64,000 bases of DNA from Macquaria australasica (taxonomy: Eukaryota; Chordata; Actinopteri; Centrarchiformes; Percichthyidae): NCBI GenBank assembly GCA_005408345.1, contig SEMN01000803.1, positions 124,001 through 188,000 of the forward strand. Direction: 5' to 3'. A model generated the notes under the pieces. The model was not told the DNA's origin, did no database searches, and worked only from the letters and a program-made list of their open reading frames with translations. How positions within the stretch are numbered: position 1 is the stretch's first letter; every line of letters starts with the position of its first letter. A program made the translations under genes and the position numbers. Shown here one piece after another: positions 10,174 through 27,604 of the stretch.

Positions 10174-11774
10174 AAACCATCAGCTTCTATCTTGCTACTC
10201 CGGAGCCTGCAGAGTAACTACCAAATTCTCTAACATACCAAAGTTTTAAAAGACTCCCAAAATAATCTACCAATTAATATGGAAACAGTTTTGGTAAAAT
10301 GTTGCAAACAAATCTGGCCAGAATACACAATAGCCAACGGTCTCAACAACGGTCTCCAGTTTTGCTAAAGTAATATATTGCAGCTGTTTGTATTGACGTT
10401 AAAATAAGATCTTTGCGTCAAAGTGGTGAACTGCTACATTATTGGTTACAGACACCTATATGCTATAAAACAACTGCTTTGGTATAAAAACATATCCAAA
10501 GGGAAAATAAATTCTTGTAAAATTCACAGCATAATTTGAGGAGAAAAAAGGCAGTCACTTAACTCATTTTTTTCTTCAGTTTCCATGTTTTGGATGGAGA
10601 GACTTGTGCAGGTGGTTCTGATGAGGAACTACATGCAAGGGGGAAAAATAACAAAACATAAAAGGGTAGACTCTGGAGTAGATAGTTCTTTCCACTGCAA
10701 AATCCTTAACCAGTGAATAAGATTTTCAAGGAAGTAATTTTTAGGAGGTTGTTGTGTACAATAAGACCCTGTTATGTGGGGCCCTGCTGAAGAAGAAATC
10801 TTTGTCGAGAAAGGCCTCAAATTACCATTTTTATTTATCTTTTCTAAGTTGTTTTAATTTCCTAAAAGAATTAAGGGCTGTCTAGAGAGAAAAATAGAGA
10901 AAAGCCATCTTAATTCAAATGATAATGTCCAGCTCCATCCCGTTCCAAGTCCATGAGTCATAAGGCCAAAGGGTTATCTAGAACCAGCCACTGACCGTCT
11001 TCCTTTCACTGGGCTGGATCCTTTCATCTCCCGTGCCCATCGCTGCTCTCATCTGTGCCAGGCCCGGTTGCAGCTTGCAGGACTACGGGGCCTCTTGGCC
11101 TGAGGGGTGGTGCTTCCCTCTCTCCTTTGACCCGGTTGGTGTCAGTATCCACCTGCAGGGTCTCCTCTCCACCCGGCCAGCGCACGCTATAGGGACTCCA
11201 CTGCTATGTGCTCCCCTTTAACAGAGTTACACAATACCGACCAACAACAAGAAATATCACCGCAAACACTTCCCCTCATTGTCAAGCTACAGGATTTACA
11301 AGCAGCTTTTACGAGAAATTTCACTTAAAAAAGGGCAAAATAATTAAGAACCAGTGGAACAGTAATGTCAGGCAGTCCACGGGTTGAACCGAAAGAGGAC
11401 GCCAAGCATTTCATCACCAACAGCTACCTGCAAAACAGCTTCAAACTTTGCTCTGAAATGCTCCTTAGAAGATTTTGCCACATAATACCATATGGTGATT
11501 ACTTGGTGGTTACATGAAACTGGTGAAATGGTAAGATGGATGTCTCAATCTCACTATGGTTATTCCGCAGTATTATTTTGTGCCTAATGATTGCAAAAGA
11601 AAAACTGATGAAAATTACATATATACTTTTTAACAAAGGTTTTTCTCTGTAGTAGCGGTTCAGTGATATCTCCCTTCTGACGTGAGCAGCTTTTGTTCTC
11701 AACACACCTTGTAGTAAAAAACACCACCTTAAAAATGACGCACAGGGGGAACACACAGCCAAATGTCAGTGCAG

Positions 11775-17582
<5,808 letters not shown>

Positions 17583-17605
17583 CTCCTGTAAAATTTCATA
17601 TCATC
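17583..17605 (-). other. dyrk1a 5' UTR part of the first coding exon
   Basis: A pyrimidine-rich tract and CCCAG acceptor place the 5' boundary of this exon at 17605. The leader holds an in-frame TGA 21 nt upstream of the ATG, so translation cannot start earlier in this exon. The transcript must therefore have at least one further upstream noncoding exon. Confidence 0.75.
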
Positions 17606-18242
17606 CTGGGAGGAGAGTCCAGCAGCAAACCACAACCCACTACAAAGAATAAAAACAGATCATTATCATTGTGAATCTTTGGTAGGGATTTAACTTCATA
17701 GTAGTTTAACATTTGTTGAGAAGAAGGGGCAGAGGACCCCTAGACAACAGAGGACACCCCAAAACTTTTAAAAAGTGCTTGGGGTAAATGTATGAACTTT
17801 TGGGGAATTTAAAAATAAAGATGAAATTCAAAAAAGGCAAAATATTTGTGGATCAACATTCAAAAGCAGTTAATGCCCAGGCAATTACATTTTAAAAACA
17901 TAAAAGATCTGAAGCTCTGGTGAAACTGTTAAAAGATAAATAGTTCACTCAGAGAGGCACGGGCTACATAAAACTTAACAAAACAAATCGGGATTAATAT
18001 TGTTGTTGACTTAATAGCAGTGGATCTCCTCTCAGCATATCCATAGCCAATATACATTTTAAATTATAGTGGATTTTAAGACCTGAAATTATAATCAATA
18101 CTTAGGTAGCCCAACCAGCCCAACTAGAATTACTGTACACAATTTTGCAAATTGACAAAGAACTGAAAAAAGTTTGGTTTGAGCCCATTTTACAAACACA
18201 ATACCTGACATCAGACTAACATAACTATAGAGGGGATTTGAC

Positions 18243-18246
<4 letters not shown>

Positions 18247-18274
<28 letters not shown>
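18247..18274 (+). repeat. A28 homopolymer
   Basis: 28 consecutive A residues in the 5' intron of dyrk1a. No LINE or SINE body is visible next to it. Confidence 0.97.
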
Positions 18275-18276
<2 letters not shown>

Positions 18277-19450
18277 AAAAATCACTAACCCTACTAGGAA
18301 AATTCAAGCTACATTTGACCACAAAGCCATTTTTGCAACCGCTCTTCACTCTCTCCTAAACGTCTGATTATTCTTAAATTTTCAGGACCGACACATGAAC
18401 AGTTCCTTTCCAGGCTCTCCTCATCGCGGCACCAACGGGCCTATTTAGGTGCAACTATAACGTCGGCTAGCTTGCTATTAGCAGCCATATCATATCGTAA
18501 GTGATAGCCGAAGACCTCTGTACCAAGCCCGTGTGTCATCTTCTCACGCCCAACTGATTAGATCTAGTGTAACCCATCCAGAAACAATTAAAAGCCCAAC
18601 GCTCGCGTGTAGAGACGGTGCCCGAGTATCCCTGTACTTACAGACGATGGGGTAGATCTCGTCATGGTTGGGATTTAGAAAGCATATTAACAGTGTTAAT
18701 TTGCGTCCTCTCTCGCCGCGCATCGTCCGCCTTCGGTTCCTCGTATAAAATGACAAACGTATTCGGGTCTCGCGTTACCGTTAGCGGTCTAACGGGCTAA
18801 CGTTGTCGCCGTTAACGTTTACCCTTTGAAAAAAAACAAAAAACAAAATAATAAAAACTGCGGGACAAGCGGGCACATCTCTCACCAATCCAACGTTAAC
18901 GTTAGCTGGTGACGCCGTGCTCAGCCAGCGGGTCGCGGGGCCCATTCAGCTGGTTCGTCAACAAGTCAGCGTTAACTATTAGCCAGGTTAGCCGAATTAG
19001 CTACCGGGCGTTAGCCAGGTTAGCTGGGCGAGCTTCCGTTCTGCACGACTGTGAAACCCAAACTACAGATGCAGACTATGATACGGACACAGCTGGACGC
19101 TGCACTGACAGTAAACCAAACGGGGGCCGTCAGCTAACACGGCGACATTTGCTTAAATCGTACAATGACGGTGTCTAAATATCACGGGGTTAACGCCGCG
19201 CCAGCACGACTCTCCGTCCAAGCCCCGCACAGTCCGCTGCACCCGCCAGCTCACAACAGCCGGGGAAAGTGGTCCAGCCCAACGCTGAAATTAGTCCGCT
19301 GACCTACTGACTGAAAAGCAAACGTTGCCGCTGGCTTCGGCGGACTCGTTAGCTTAGCCGCCACACCGTCCGTCATTGTTAACCATTCGCGTTGCGTGTA
19401 ATATAATATACATCTGCGAAAGCGTTAACGTTAAATGTTAAGCTCACACG

Positions 19451-19491
19451 GTGGGGTGGGGGTGGTGGTGGTGGTGGTGTGGTGTGGGGGG
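19451..19491 (+). promoter_or_regulatory. G-rich tract with quadruplex potential
   Basis: G-runs of 4, 5 and 6 residues are linked by GGT repeats on plus, about 100 bp from the proposed first exon. The composition allows a G-quadruplex on the template-opposite strand. Folding is inferred. Confidence 0.5.
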
Positions 19492-19527
19492 CAATGTCAA
19501 AGATAACATTTGATTGAAATTGCTCAC

Positions 19528-19650
19528 CTCTGATGGCACGATCTTCATTTAAAGTCCAATAACCTGTATGATGAGGAAACTTATCCAGCTTGAGATTCTC
19601 CCCTCCCTGCACGGTTAGCGAGTAAAGTCAACGTCAAATCCGACCCCCGT
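19528..19650 (-). other. Possible noncoding first exon of dyrk1a
   Basis: Within the CpG-rich zone the minus strand carries a strong donor, CAGAG|GTGAGC, whose GT is at 19527-19526. Sequence upstream of it could be a noncoding first exon joined to 17605. The 5' end is arbitrary. This is inference from a single splice-site match. Confidence 0.3.
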
Positions 19651-20363
19651 CCTCCGATCGGCGAACTCTATAATAATCCGCCAGCCAGACTCGACGCGCT
19701 TTTCATACCCCGAGCTGTGGCGGACAACATCGGCGGTCGAGGCAACTTTTTGTCTAACGTTACCGTCAGCTGACGACTAGCAGCATGCTAACGTTAACTA
19801 GCACGCATAACTCACTAGCTAACCTTAGCGAGCTGGCTAGCCAGTCGACAAAATGAACGCGGCTAACGTTAGCCACCAGCCCTGGCTAGCCCCGAGCTAA
19901 CAAGTCTTAGCTACCGCTGGAATAAACGTTACGCCAAATTCCGATTTCACGTCGTCTCTGCGAAAATCCAGCGTCGGCCACTTCGATAAAGCACGACACC
20001 GCGGTCGGGTCCAGAGTGGTTTAAACACGGAACAGAAACCGTGTCCTCTGGTAATTTTTGGTTAGGAATTTTGTGTCGGTTTTCACAAAATGGCGCGCGG
20101 TCCAAACCTGCGCAGTGAACCGGCCCGGTGGACCAGAGACGCGGACCACCGAGTTAGTGCGGCGCCGCCTAATTATTTCAGCTGCGTTAAAACGTCGGCC
20201 TCTTGGTCTCCTTCGTCCGATCCACTAGACGCATTTCGATATCCAAAAACGTCAAGTATATATCCACTGACAGCATTATTCCGGCGGGAAGGGAGAACAT
20301 TTGAAAAGACTGAGCTGGGGGGGGAAAAAAAACCCTCCTGACAAAATGGCGATGCTCTAGCTT

Positions 20364-20377
20364 GTTGCCATGGCAAC
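20364..20377. promoter_or_regulatory. Perfect palindromic RFX X-box
   Basis: GTTGCCATGGCAAC is a 14-bp perfect palindrome equal to the consensus X-box bound by RFX-family factors. It lies just 3' of an AAAATGGCG YY1-like motif, at the outer edge of the dyrk1a CpG block. Confidence 0.6.
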
Positions 20378-20449
20378 TGTCAATCAAGAAATAAAGTACC
20401 CGGATGTACCAATGACGAATAAAATCTAACCGGCCAGAGTTACAGGACA

Positions 20450-21704
20450 CATAATAACTCTGGTGTCCCTGTCTGTCTTTTTAACCGTGTTTGGCCTGTT
20501 GCTACCATCTACTATCTTTATTTTTTACAATTTGAAACTACCATTGGCTTTTATGATTGTAACTTTGCGATACCTTACTTCTCTCACAGCAAGTTGGTCT
20601 GTGTTTTCCTGTTTTCTTTCTTGGTGTTTGAAGAATAACTTCACAAACACTCTTTTACAGCTAGAGCCATAGCCAGGATTTTATAAATAACGAGATCATA
20701 AGCCCCCCCCCAACACAGGGTGGTAGTTTTGGCCGGAAAACAAAAATAAGGTTTCTATTTATAATAATATTAATAGCCTAATAATATTGATGTTTTATTT
20801 AATTAGGTTAGTTCAATATAACATATATAATTTTCTACAACTCTTCTATTCTACAGTCTTTTTAATATAAAATTCCCTCTTTGTGTTTTCACAGACAGTT
20901 GAGCTACAGTGGAAGAATAGTAACAAAAACAGGGAATTTTGTACAAAAAACACTAACTTTGGAAGAAATCCACCATACTGGAGCCTCATATAAGACTCAG
21001 ATAAACTTATATATTTTTGCACAGAGAGAAGACTGTGGATTTTGTCCCCCATCACTTACATTGAAATAATTTTAGGAAGGGATCTCTTAATGGCCAGTAT
21101 GAACAAGAGGAATGATTACAGCAAGATAAACCTGTTTCAGTGTACATATGGGCACCTGACTATTGTTTTAAGACAGACTTGAAAAATTGTGAACCTATCC
21201 TTTAATGTAGCATAGACACTTCTCAAATCTAAAGGTGTGCTAAAAGTATGAACTCTTAATCAATGTTTATCCTAGTTTAGTTTGTCACCTCTCCTAAACT
21301 CACTGTATTTCTCCTGGAAAAAAAAGGAATTACAATTGTGTCCATAAGCCCTATTAGGCTAAACCTTTCAGGCTTCAAGCTTTAGGTTTAGAGTTACATC
21401 AGTGCTAAAAACAAGAATAACTGTTGGCACACTCTAAGTCTAATTTATATTATATTTATTCCATCTCAGTCTGTTATGGCAGTTAACCACCGCATACAGC
21501 AATGGACATTATTTACCTCAATCCTCCAGTCACAAGGGGTTCAAGTAAAAATAGTAGTATGATATCTGTGATCTGAGGGAAATTCTCAGCTTATGACATC
21601 TTCTGGTTGTATGCAAACCTCATAGAGAGATTTTAATTTTTTTAAATCATCAAAAACTTTAGGTGTTTGACCATTCAAACCATTGAGTGGCTGGACATTT
21701 ACAA

Positions 21705-21745
<41 letters not shown>

Positions 21746-22250
21746 AGTGGTCTATAACACTGATATCATCACTGCAACAGGTTTGGATTGCATTTTGGAA
21801 AAATCTCAATAAACCTCAATCAACTGCAAACCATCTAATACATTTTGATGGCCAATCCTGTATCCAAAGAGCAGGGGGTAACATGATAACTTTCTGTCCC
21901 TACAGCAGTTACTGTCTGTCGGATTTGGACACTGACAGACAGAGAAGCAAGTGGACATAGCTGTTTTACATGCCTTAATAAAATGCTAAGATTGTATTTA
22001 TTTATTGAAATTGAGTTGCCAAAGCTCTATTGCACTAGACAGGTTTTGAATTATTCTGTTGTTTTGTCTCAGTGTACATCATTAGTATTGTTGAGTGGTG
22101 TGTATGGATGTTATGTGAGTTTTTCTCTTGAAGTATTGTAAATATATTATGTGGACCCCAGGAAGAGAAGCTACTTTTACTGTTGGTAATGGGGATTTAA
22201 ACAAACACACAAGCAAAACGTAGCGCCCATTTGGCAGCTGCAATTCGAGA
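20450..22250. other. Intergenic DNA upstream of dyrk1a
   Basis: AT-rich sequence without convincing coding potential. An (AT)n microsatellite lies at 21712-21742. Nothing else is supported. Confidence 0.5.
21712..21742. repeat. (AT)n microsatellite
   Basis: About 31 bp of AT dinucleotides preceded by an A run. Confidence 0.95.
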
Positions 22251-22269
22251 TTGTCACCAACTTTGCCAT

Positions 22270-22690
22270 TGCTGGTGGAGTTTCCAGAAGCACTGTAGAT
22301 CCACGCCACGCTCTGTGCTATTAATGTAGAAGAAACCTTTTTGGCCCATCGTTAAGGTGGTGTATGGCTGCCAATACTGATACTGGATCAGTATCACCGT
22401 TTGTGCTGGCCAAATTAAACATGGGATCAACATGTGATTGGTGCATCCATAGAGTGCTGCAGCTTTTATAGTTGCATGTGGGACATTTCTAAAAGACTGC
22501 AGGAAACTATTCAGTAGCTGATGAAAAGAGTATTGTCCTTTTGAAGCATTCTGGGCCTGTTTCATGCTATGCGCAAATGTTTCCACTAATCCATTTTTGG
22601 ACTGGAAGCAGACTGTTACAACGGCTCTGAGCATAAAAACTAAAAGCTCCCTCACCTGGAGTTTTTGTCCTGCACGTTGGAACAACTAAA
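22270..22690 (-). pseudogene. Decayed retrotransposon integrase fragment (LTR/Ty3-like)
   Basis: The minus-strand frame contains NGLVETFAHSMKQAQNASKG followed by a SFLQSFRNVPHAT segment. These resemble the C-terminal part of the integrase catalytic core in Ty3/gypsy-type fish elements (NGLAERFV...SFL..YR.TPHATT). Residues upstream of NGL are out of register and no protease, reverse transcriptase or LTR is recognisable nearby. It is an inactive relic in intergenic DNA. The family assignment is by motif only. Confidence 0.55.
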
Positions 22691-22814
22691 AGATTTGTGA
22701 GTCCTGGTTCATACATTGCAAGTGTTACAGGTACACACAAGCATGTCAGACAAGTAGGCTGGTCTAAGACTATGATGTGCTTTAAAGACAAGTAAAAGAA
22801 TAATAATTAAAAAA

Positions 22815-23115
22815 AACTGACAAGCAACCAATGTACTCAGCACTCAGGAAACAAAGTTCTGAATCAATTGTAACTGATTTATGACTTTTCTGGGTAGACC
22901 AGATAGGAGAACATTGCAATAGTCTGGCCTGCTGGATATAAGAGCGTGCATTAGTCTCTCTGTGTAGCTCAGAGAGAAAAATGGCCACACTTTAGCTATA
23001 TTTTTCAGATGATAAAAAGCAGATTTGATGACATACCCTATACGAGCCCTTAAGTTTAAATCTGAGTCAAAGACAACACTGTCGGCTTCGGGAAAGAAAG
23101 TTGACCAGAATTTGA
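22815..23115. repeat. Dispersed fish repeat (degenerate)
   Basis: Contains AATAGTCTGGCCTGCTGGAT and GTAAAAAGCAGATTTG-like wording that I recognise from a common teleost repeat, here with many substitutions. I cannot assign a superfamily. Confidence 0.4.
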
Positions 23116-23263
23116 TTTTGCGGCCAGTTACTCTCTCTTATATTGACAACTGCTTTGGTTTCACCAGCATGCTGCACACCATTTCTTCTCTTGCCAGAAA
23201 AATATGGTTAGCTAGCTTGGTAGCTGCCAACAGTTATGGGCAATTTAGGTAAATAATGTGCCC

Positions 23264-23525
23264 ATCCATACATCCATCTATTCTCTAAATAAAAGATTTA
23301 TTCTGTTGGGGTCGTGGTGTGCTAAAGCCTATCCCAGAGCTCTTTGGGCAAGAGGTTGGGTACACCTTGGATAAGTTGCCAGTCTATCACAGGGCAAAAA
23401 CATGCAGGCAGAGAAACACACTCACACATTATGGACAATTTACTTAACCTGCATGTCTTTTGACTATGCGAGAAAACTCTTGCAGACACAAGGGGAACAT
23501 GAAACAGTGGAATCAAACCTAAGAT
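23264..23525 (+). repeat. Dispersed fish repeat (CATCCATC...GGGGTCG type), degenerate
   Basis: Starts CATCCATCTATTCTC, then GGGGTCGTGG, CCTATCCCAGAGC, GTTGCCAGTCTATCACAGGG and AACCTGCATGTCTTTTGAC, in the order found in a very abundant teleost repeat. It has lost several internal blocks. Confidence 0.65.
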
Positions 23526-23625
23526 TGTTTCTGTTAGGCACCAGTGCTCCTGAGGATCAATAAAGTCTTGACACGTATAATAATACATCATAATTTATTT
23601 GTTGGTTATATTTTGTATTATTCAT

Positions 23626-23722
23626 CTGAATCTGCAATACTGAAATACTCAAGTAAAGTACAAGTACCTCAAAATTTTACAGTACTTGAGTAAATGTATG
23701 TAGTTACTTTCCACCATTGGTC
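23626..23722 (+). repeat. Fragment of the AAGTACTTGAGTAAA-type repeat
   Basis: Carries AGTACTTGAGTAAATGTATG and TAGTTACTTTCCACCATTGG, the end of a repeat present in longer copies at 24768-25096 and 26397-26867. Confidence 0.65.
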
Positions 23723-24767
23723 AAAACTTATTCCATGACATTAGACAAAGACTAAGATGGGACTGTATAAATATAAGTAGATCTACACGGTAATGTAGAG
23801 AAATGGAGAAATATCACTTCCAAAACTACTTGCAGCAAAACAAAACCAAAAGTGTATCAAATTACAAGTGAAGCACAACATTGTACGACTTATATCTTAC
23901 TGTTTGTGCATCTAAAATGCATGTATTTTCACTACCGTTTTGCCAAATACACAGCTTCTGCAAAATACTCATGCTCACTTCTATGTCATTATTGGCATTA
24001 CTGTTTGGCCGACTTGCGTTCACTCCCTAACCCAACACTATAGCCTAGTCAAAGGAGAGAGTGCCTTTGAGTGAGTGCTATCAGTGTGTGACTGACCACA
24101 AATTGTTACTTGTAGCCCACAATGGTAGTCTGCAGCACATGCAACATGCTACCACAACACACAAACCCCAGCAGTCACCACAGAGACCCTAATGTACATA
24201 AAGCAATGGAAAACAATGTTTGACAAGATGTATACATGACTACTGTCAAATCATACCTACTGTTCAAAGCCAACAGAAACAGAAACAGAACATACAGGTG
24301 ACAGTGGCTTAAGACATTTCCATACATCCGTGCAAAATAGAATGAATAAGATGTCAGAGAATCAACAAATACAATTATTTTGTAATTGAAATTAGGATGA
24401 AAGATTTCACCAGTAAAGTGGACTGGTGATTATTTCAGTATACACATTTAGTATGCATAACACAGCATTTAAAGTAAACCAGGTGCAGGCCGAACAGTTA
24501 ATAGTTGTTGTTTGAAAAAAAAATATTTTTCTGATAAACTGAAGGACTAAGTGTTCCTTTATGGGTTGAGAACATTCTCCTACTTCTGAAGCTAAATAAA
24601 CTATTAAAATAAAAAACAGTTGAATTAGCTGGAAAAAGGAATCGTCACAAGGCCGAAAACAGGGCTGTTTTTCTGGGTTCATGAAAAGTTGACTTTTTAG
24701 AGATACGTGGTTCTCACAGGACAGCGACGCTATGAACATATGATGATCTTGTAGAATATGATGCATT

Positions 24768-25096
24768 GTTGTAGATTAAACTACCCAACAGAATATGAAG
24801 TAATTAAAATTAGCACAACCTTAAACAACTGCAGCAATAAAATGCAACAAACACATTAATGCAGAAGTAATATTAATCCAAAAACATCACATATAATAGT
24901 AAAACACTGACAGTGACCATTTTTCTGCATGAGTACTTTTACTTTGGATCCTTTAAGTAAATTTTGCTAATAATACTTACCTACCTTTACTTAAGTAAGG
25001 TTTTGAATTCAGGACTTTTACTTGTAGTGGAGTATTTTTACAGTGTGATATTAGTAGTTTTACTAAAAGAATCTGAATACTTCCTCCACCTCTGGT
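24768..25096 (-). repeat. AAGTACTTGAGTAAA-type repeat, copy 2 (reverse)
   Basis: Opens AGATTAAACTACCCAACAGA, continues through GCATGAGTACTTTTACTTTG and TTACTTAAGTAAGGTTTTGA, and ends GAATACTTCCTCCACCTCTG. It is opposite in orientation to the copy at 26397. Non-coding; probably a non-autonomous DNA element. Confidence 0.7.
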
Positions 25097-26396
25097 AAAA
25101 ACAACCAAAACAACAAAAGCACAGATAATGTTGAAGAAAGCAACACTAAAAACCTCAAAATGATCTGTACATGGAGAGGAAGGGTTAATTATCACCAGTG
25201 CATTTTCTTCGTACATGTTAAAAAGGTTTCGGAAACTGATTTGAGTCAGTTGATCAAGTCAATAAGTACTGTACTTGTCTGGCTGGTAGAGCCTGTTGGG
25301 CTTCACTGAATTAGTCTAAATTGTGTTTCCTCTGACAGACAACATTACGCTGACGTTAAACCACCTTGGCCACCTTAGAGGTTTCATTTAAGCCTTCATT
25401 TAGTCCTTATTCCTCAAGGAAAATTGGTTTAGATAATTCACAACTATATGTTAAATCTAAGACTACTGATCTTGTCTGAGAAGAAGGATTTTAGTTCATT
25501 TGGTTTCAAAGGACATTTTAGACTAGTTTTTAGAACCTAAGTGTGTTCAAAATAACAACCGTATATGCCTGCAACACTCATCAGTGGCCAGATTATTGAA
25601 TTACTTTAGTTTTTATTTTTACAAGTATTTGTATGCATGTTTTTCAATCTAAATAGTGCTTGGATCTTTAATCAGATTTATCCTCACAGTCTCAAAGTTA
25701 GAGTAAAAGTCCATTGTGTATCTTACGTGCTTGGACCTGAGCTATGTGAGTACAGTCTCTGTTCCCAGAAAAAAAAAAGACAAATCTACAGTAACAGATT
25801 TTTCCTCGATTCCAACGCTGCCCGTTACACTATATTCTTTGACCACAGGATGGCAGCAGAAGCTCATTTTGGTTGCTACTCTGCAGCCCATCTGGTGATG
25901 ACGTCCATGATGCCTACATTTCTTACTGTACACTTTTATTTGGAGATTGGACATAGCGACTCAGCTACTGACTGGCTGAGTGGAAGCTGGTTAAAGGTAA
26001 TGACTAATCATATGCAGTGGCTATTACTGGACTGAACCCACTGGTGACATTGACCTGTAAATGACCTTGCATTTCATGTGATTAGCTGACAAATAATGTG
26101 TTTTCAGATTGTGTGAAAAAGTAAATTTATGTTTCCTGTTGAAGTAAAAAACATATTTTAAATAATGGGAATGGGCCTTGTAGGCCTTTATGGCTCAAAA
26201 TGCAGAATCAATCAGATCAAACAGTTCTGCCTTTGCTGTTCATGAATGTGCTCACAAGCCCTTTTCCACTTCAGTCTGTGAGCTATTCAGTCAATTTAAT
26301 GGTGTTTCCATGATGTTGTCCACTATGACATAATGTTAAAGCCCCTGCAGAGACATCAGTACTGATATTGATATTGTATAGTATTCTAAGTTAATG
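25097..26396. other. Intergenic DNA between two inverted repeat copies
   Basis: AT-rich. A 132-codon open frame at 25637-26035 (+) has no recognisable similarity, and I do not accept it as a gene. Confidence 0.4.
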
Positions 26397-26867
26397 GTAG
26401 AGGTGAAAGAAGTATTCAGATCATTTACTTAAGTAATATCACAGTGTAAGAACACTGCATTCAAAATTTTACTTAAGTAAAAGTACATAAGTATTATCAG
26501 CAAAATATACTTTAATTATTAAAAGTAAAATAATTCATTATGCAGAACCCCCCCTTACATAGTGTTGTATTTATATATATTATATTATTATATGTTATAT
26601 AGATTGTTTGAAGTGGAGCTAATTTTAACTACTTTATATTCTGCTGGGTAGTTTAATGCATTATATTCTATATGTTGATCATATGTTACTATATATAACT
26701 ATAGCTGTGAAATGAATGTAGTGGAGTAAAAAGTACAATATTTCTCTCTGAAATGTAGTGGAGTGGAGGGATATAGTAGCAGGAAATGGAAAGCAAAGCA
26801 CCTAAAAATTGTACTTAAATACAGAACTTGAGTGAATGTAGTCACTTTCCACTGATGGTTAATAGTG
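26397..26867 (+). repeat. AAGTACTTGAGTAAA-type repeat, copy 3 (forward, nearly full length)
   Basis: Runs from GTAGAGGTGAAAGAAGTATT through ACTTAAGTAAAAGTACATAA and GGGTAGTTTAATGCATTATA to GTAGTCACTTTCCACTGATG. Its internal blocks match the reverse copy at 24768-25096 in inverted order. Confidence 0.75.
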
Positions 26868-27604
26868 AATGGTTTTGAATCTGATATGAGCACAAGCGTC
26901 TCATGCACATCTCATACCAATCCATCCATCTATTTCTTTTCCAGGTGTTTGTGAGCACATTGGCAACAAGATTAAGTCTATTTAGGTAACTTTTTCCTGA
27001 CACAACACCTCCCTATGAAATGTGACATCTAGTTTCTAAAACTGTCAGTCTTGTTAAGGAACTCATTTGTATTAGAAGATGACATCCTGATATTGAACGC
27101 CAAAACAATATGTTGAAGTAATAATGTCTTTCAAATCCCAAATCAGTTTTAATATGCATTTTGGATCAAATCCAAAATCCTGATCATCCTTTTGTGCCCA
27201 GAGATGATAATTTTGACATCATTCTTCGTAAGTGGCTTATATATTTAATGAATAAAGATAGAAGAAATCACGTTCAAAAACCTCTCTTTTTTAAAACTTT
27301 TACTCTAATAAATCTGCTCCAGCAGAATTCACTATGTATTTTATATACTAAAAGACATTCTTTTCCCCTATTTGCAACTGCAACAAAAATTCTACTTTGT
27401 TATGGTCTATTTTCTACAATATTCTTAGTTTTGTAAAATCACTGTACATCTGCAGTCATCATACATTCATTCTACGCCATCACCCCAGATGTTCTCTGCA
27501 TGTATACACGTGAAAAACATTTCTGAGCCGTGTTGCTTTTTATTTCAAAAGATGACCAGATGAAAAACGTGAAAACTGTAACAACATAATTAATATTCAG
27601 TGGA

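Larger units (their letters stand above)
9296..11774 (-). other. dyrk1a 3' UTR (inferred extent)
   Basis: A continuous stretch follows the dyrk1a stop codon on the minus strand. An AATAAA hexamer at 9321-9326 is the best distal poly(A) signal, and another lies at 9479-9484. That gives a 3' UTR of roughly 2.3-2.5 kb; dyrk1a has a long 3' UTR in other vertebrates. A GC-rich block at about 10990-11220 stands out from the AT-rich surroundings. No ORF here is convincing. Confidence 0.55.
18380..20400 (-). promoter_or_regulatory. dyrk1a CpG-rich promoter region
   Basis: CpG dinucleotides and GC content rise sharply between about 18.4 and 20.4 kb, then fall to AT-rich intergenic DNA. The block contains many GCTAAC/AACGTT words, a G-rich tract (19451-19491), two AAAATGGCG YY1-like motifs (about 20087-20095 and 20343-20351) and a palindromic RFX-type X-box (20364-20377). 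No TATA box is evident. It lies upstream of the first dyrk1a coding exon and is its likely promoter. The exact transcription start is not visible. Confidence 0.65.

Noticed and set aside
20090..20341. Plus-strand frame in the dyrk1a promoter (MARGPNLRS...), considered as a divergent gene
   Set aside because: It begins within a YY1-like motif in CpG-rich DNA and has no similarity or clear donor. More likely promoter sequence.
25637..26035. 132-codon plus-strand frame in the intergenic region
   Set aside because: No recognised domain, no splice or promoter support, and a composition like random AT-rich DNA.
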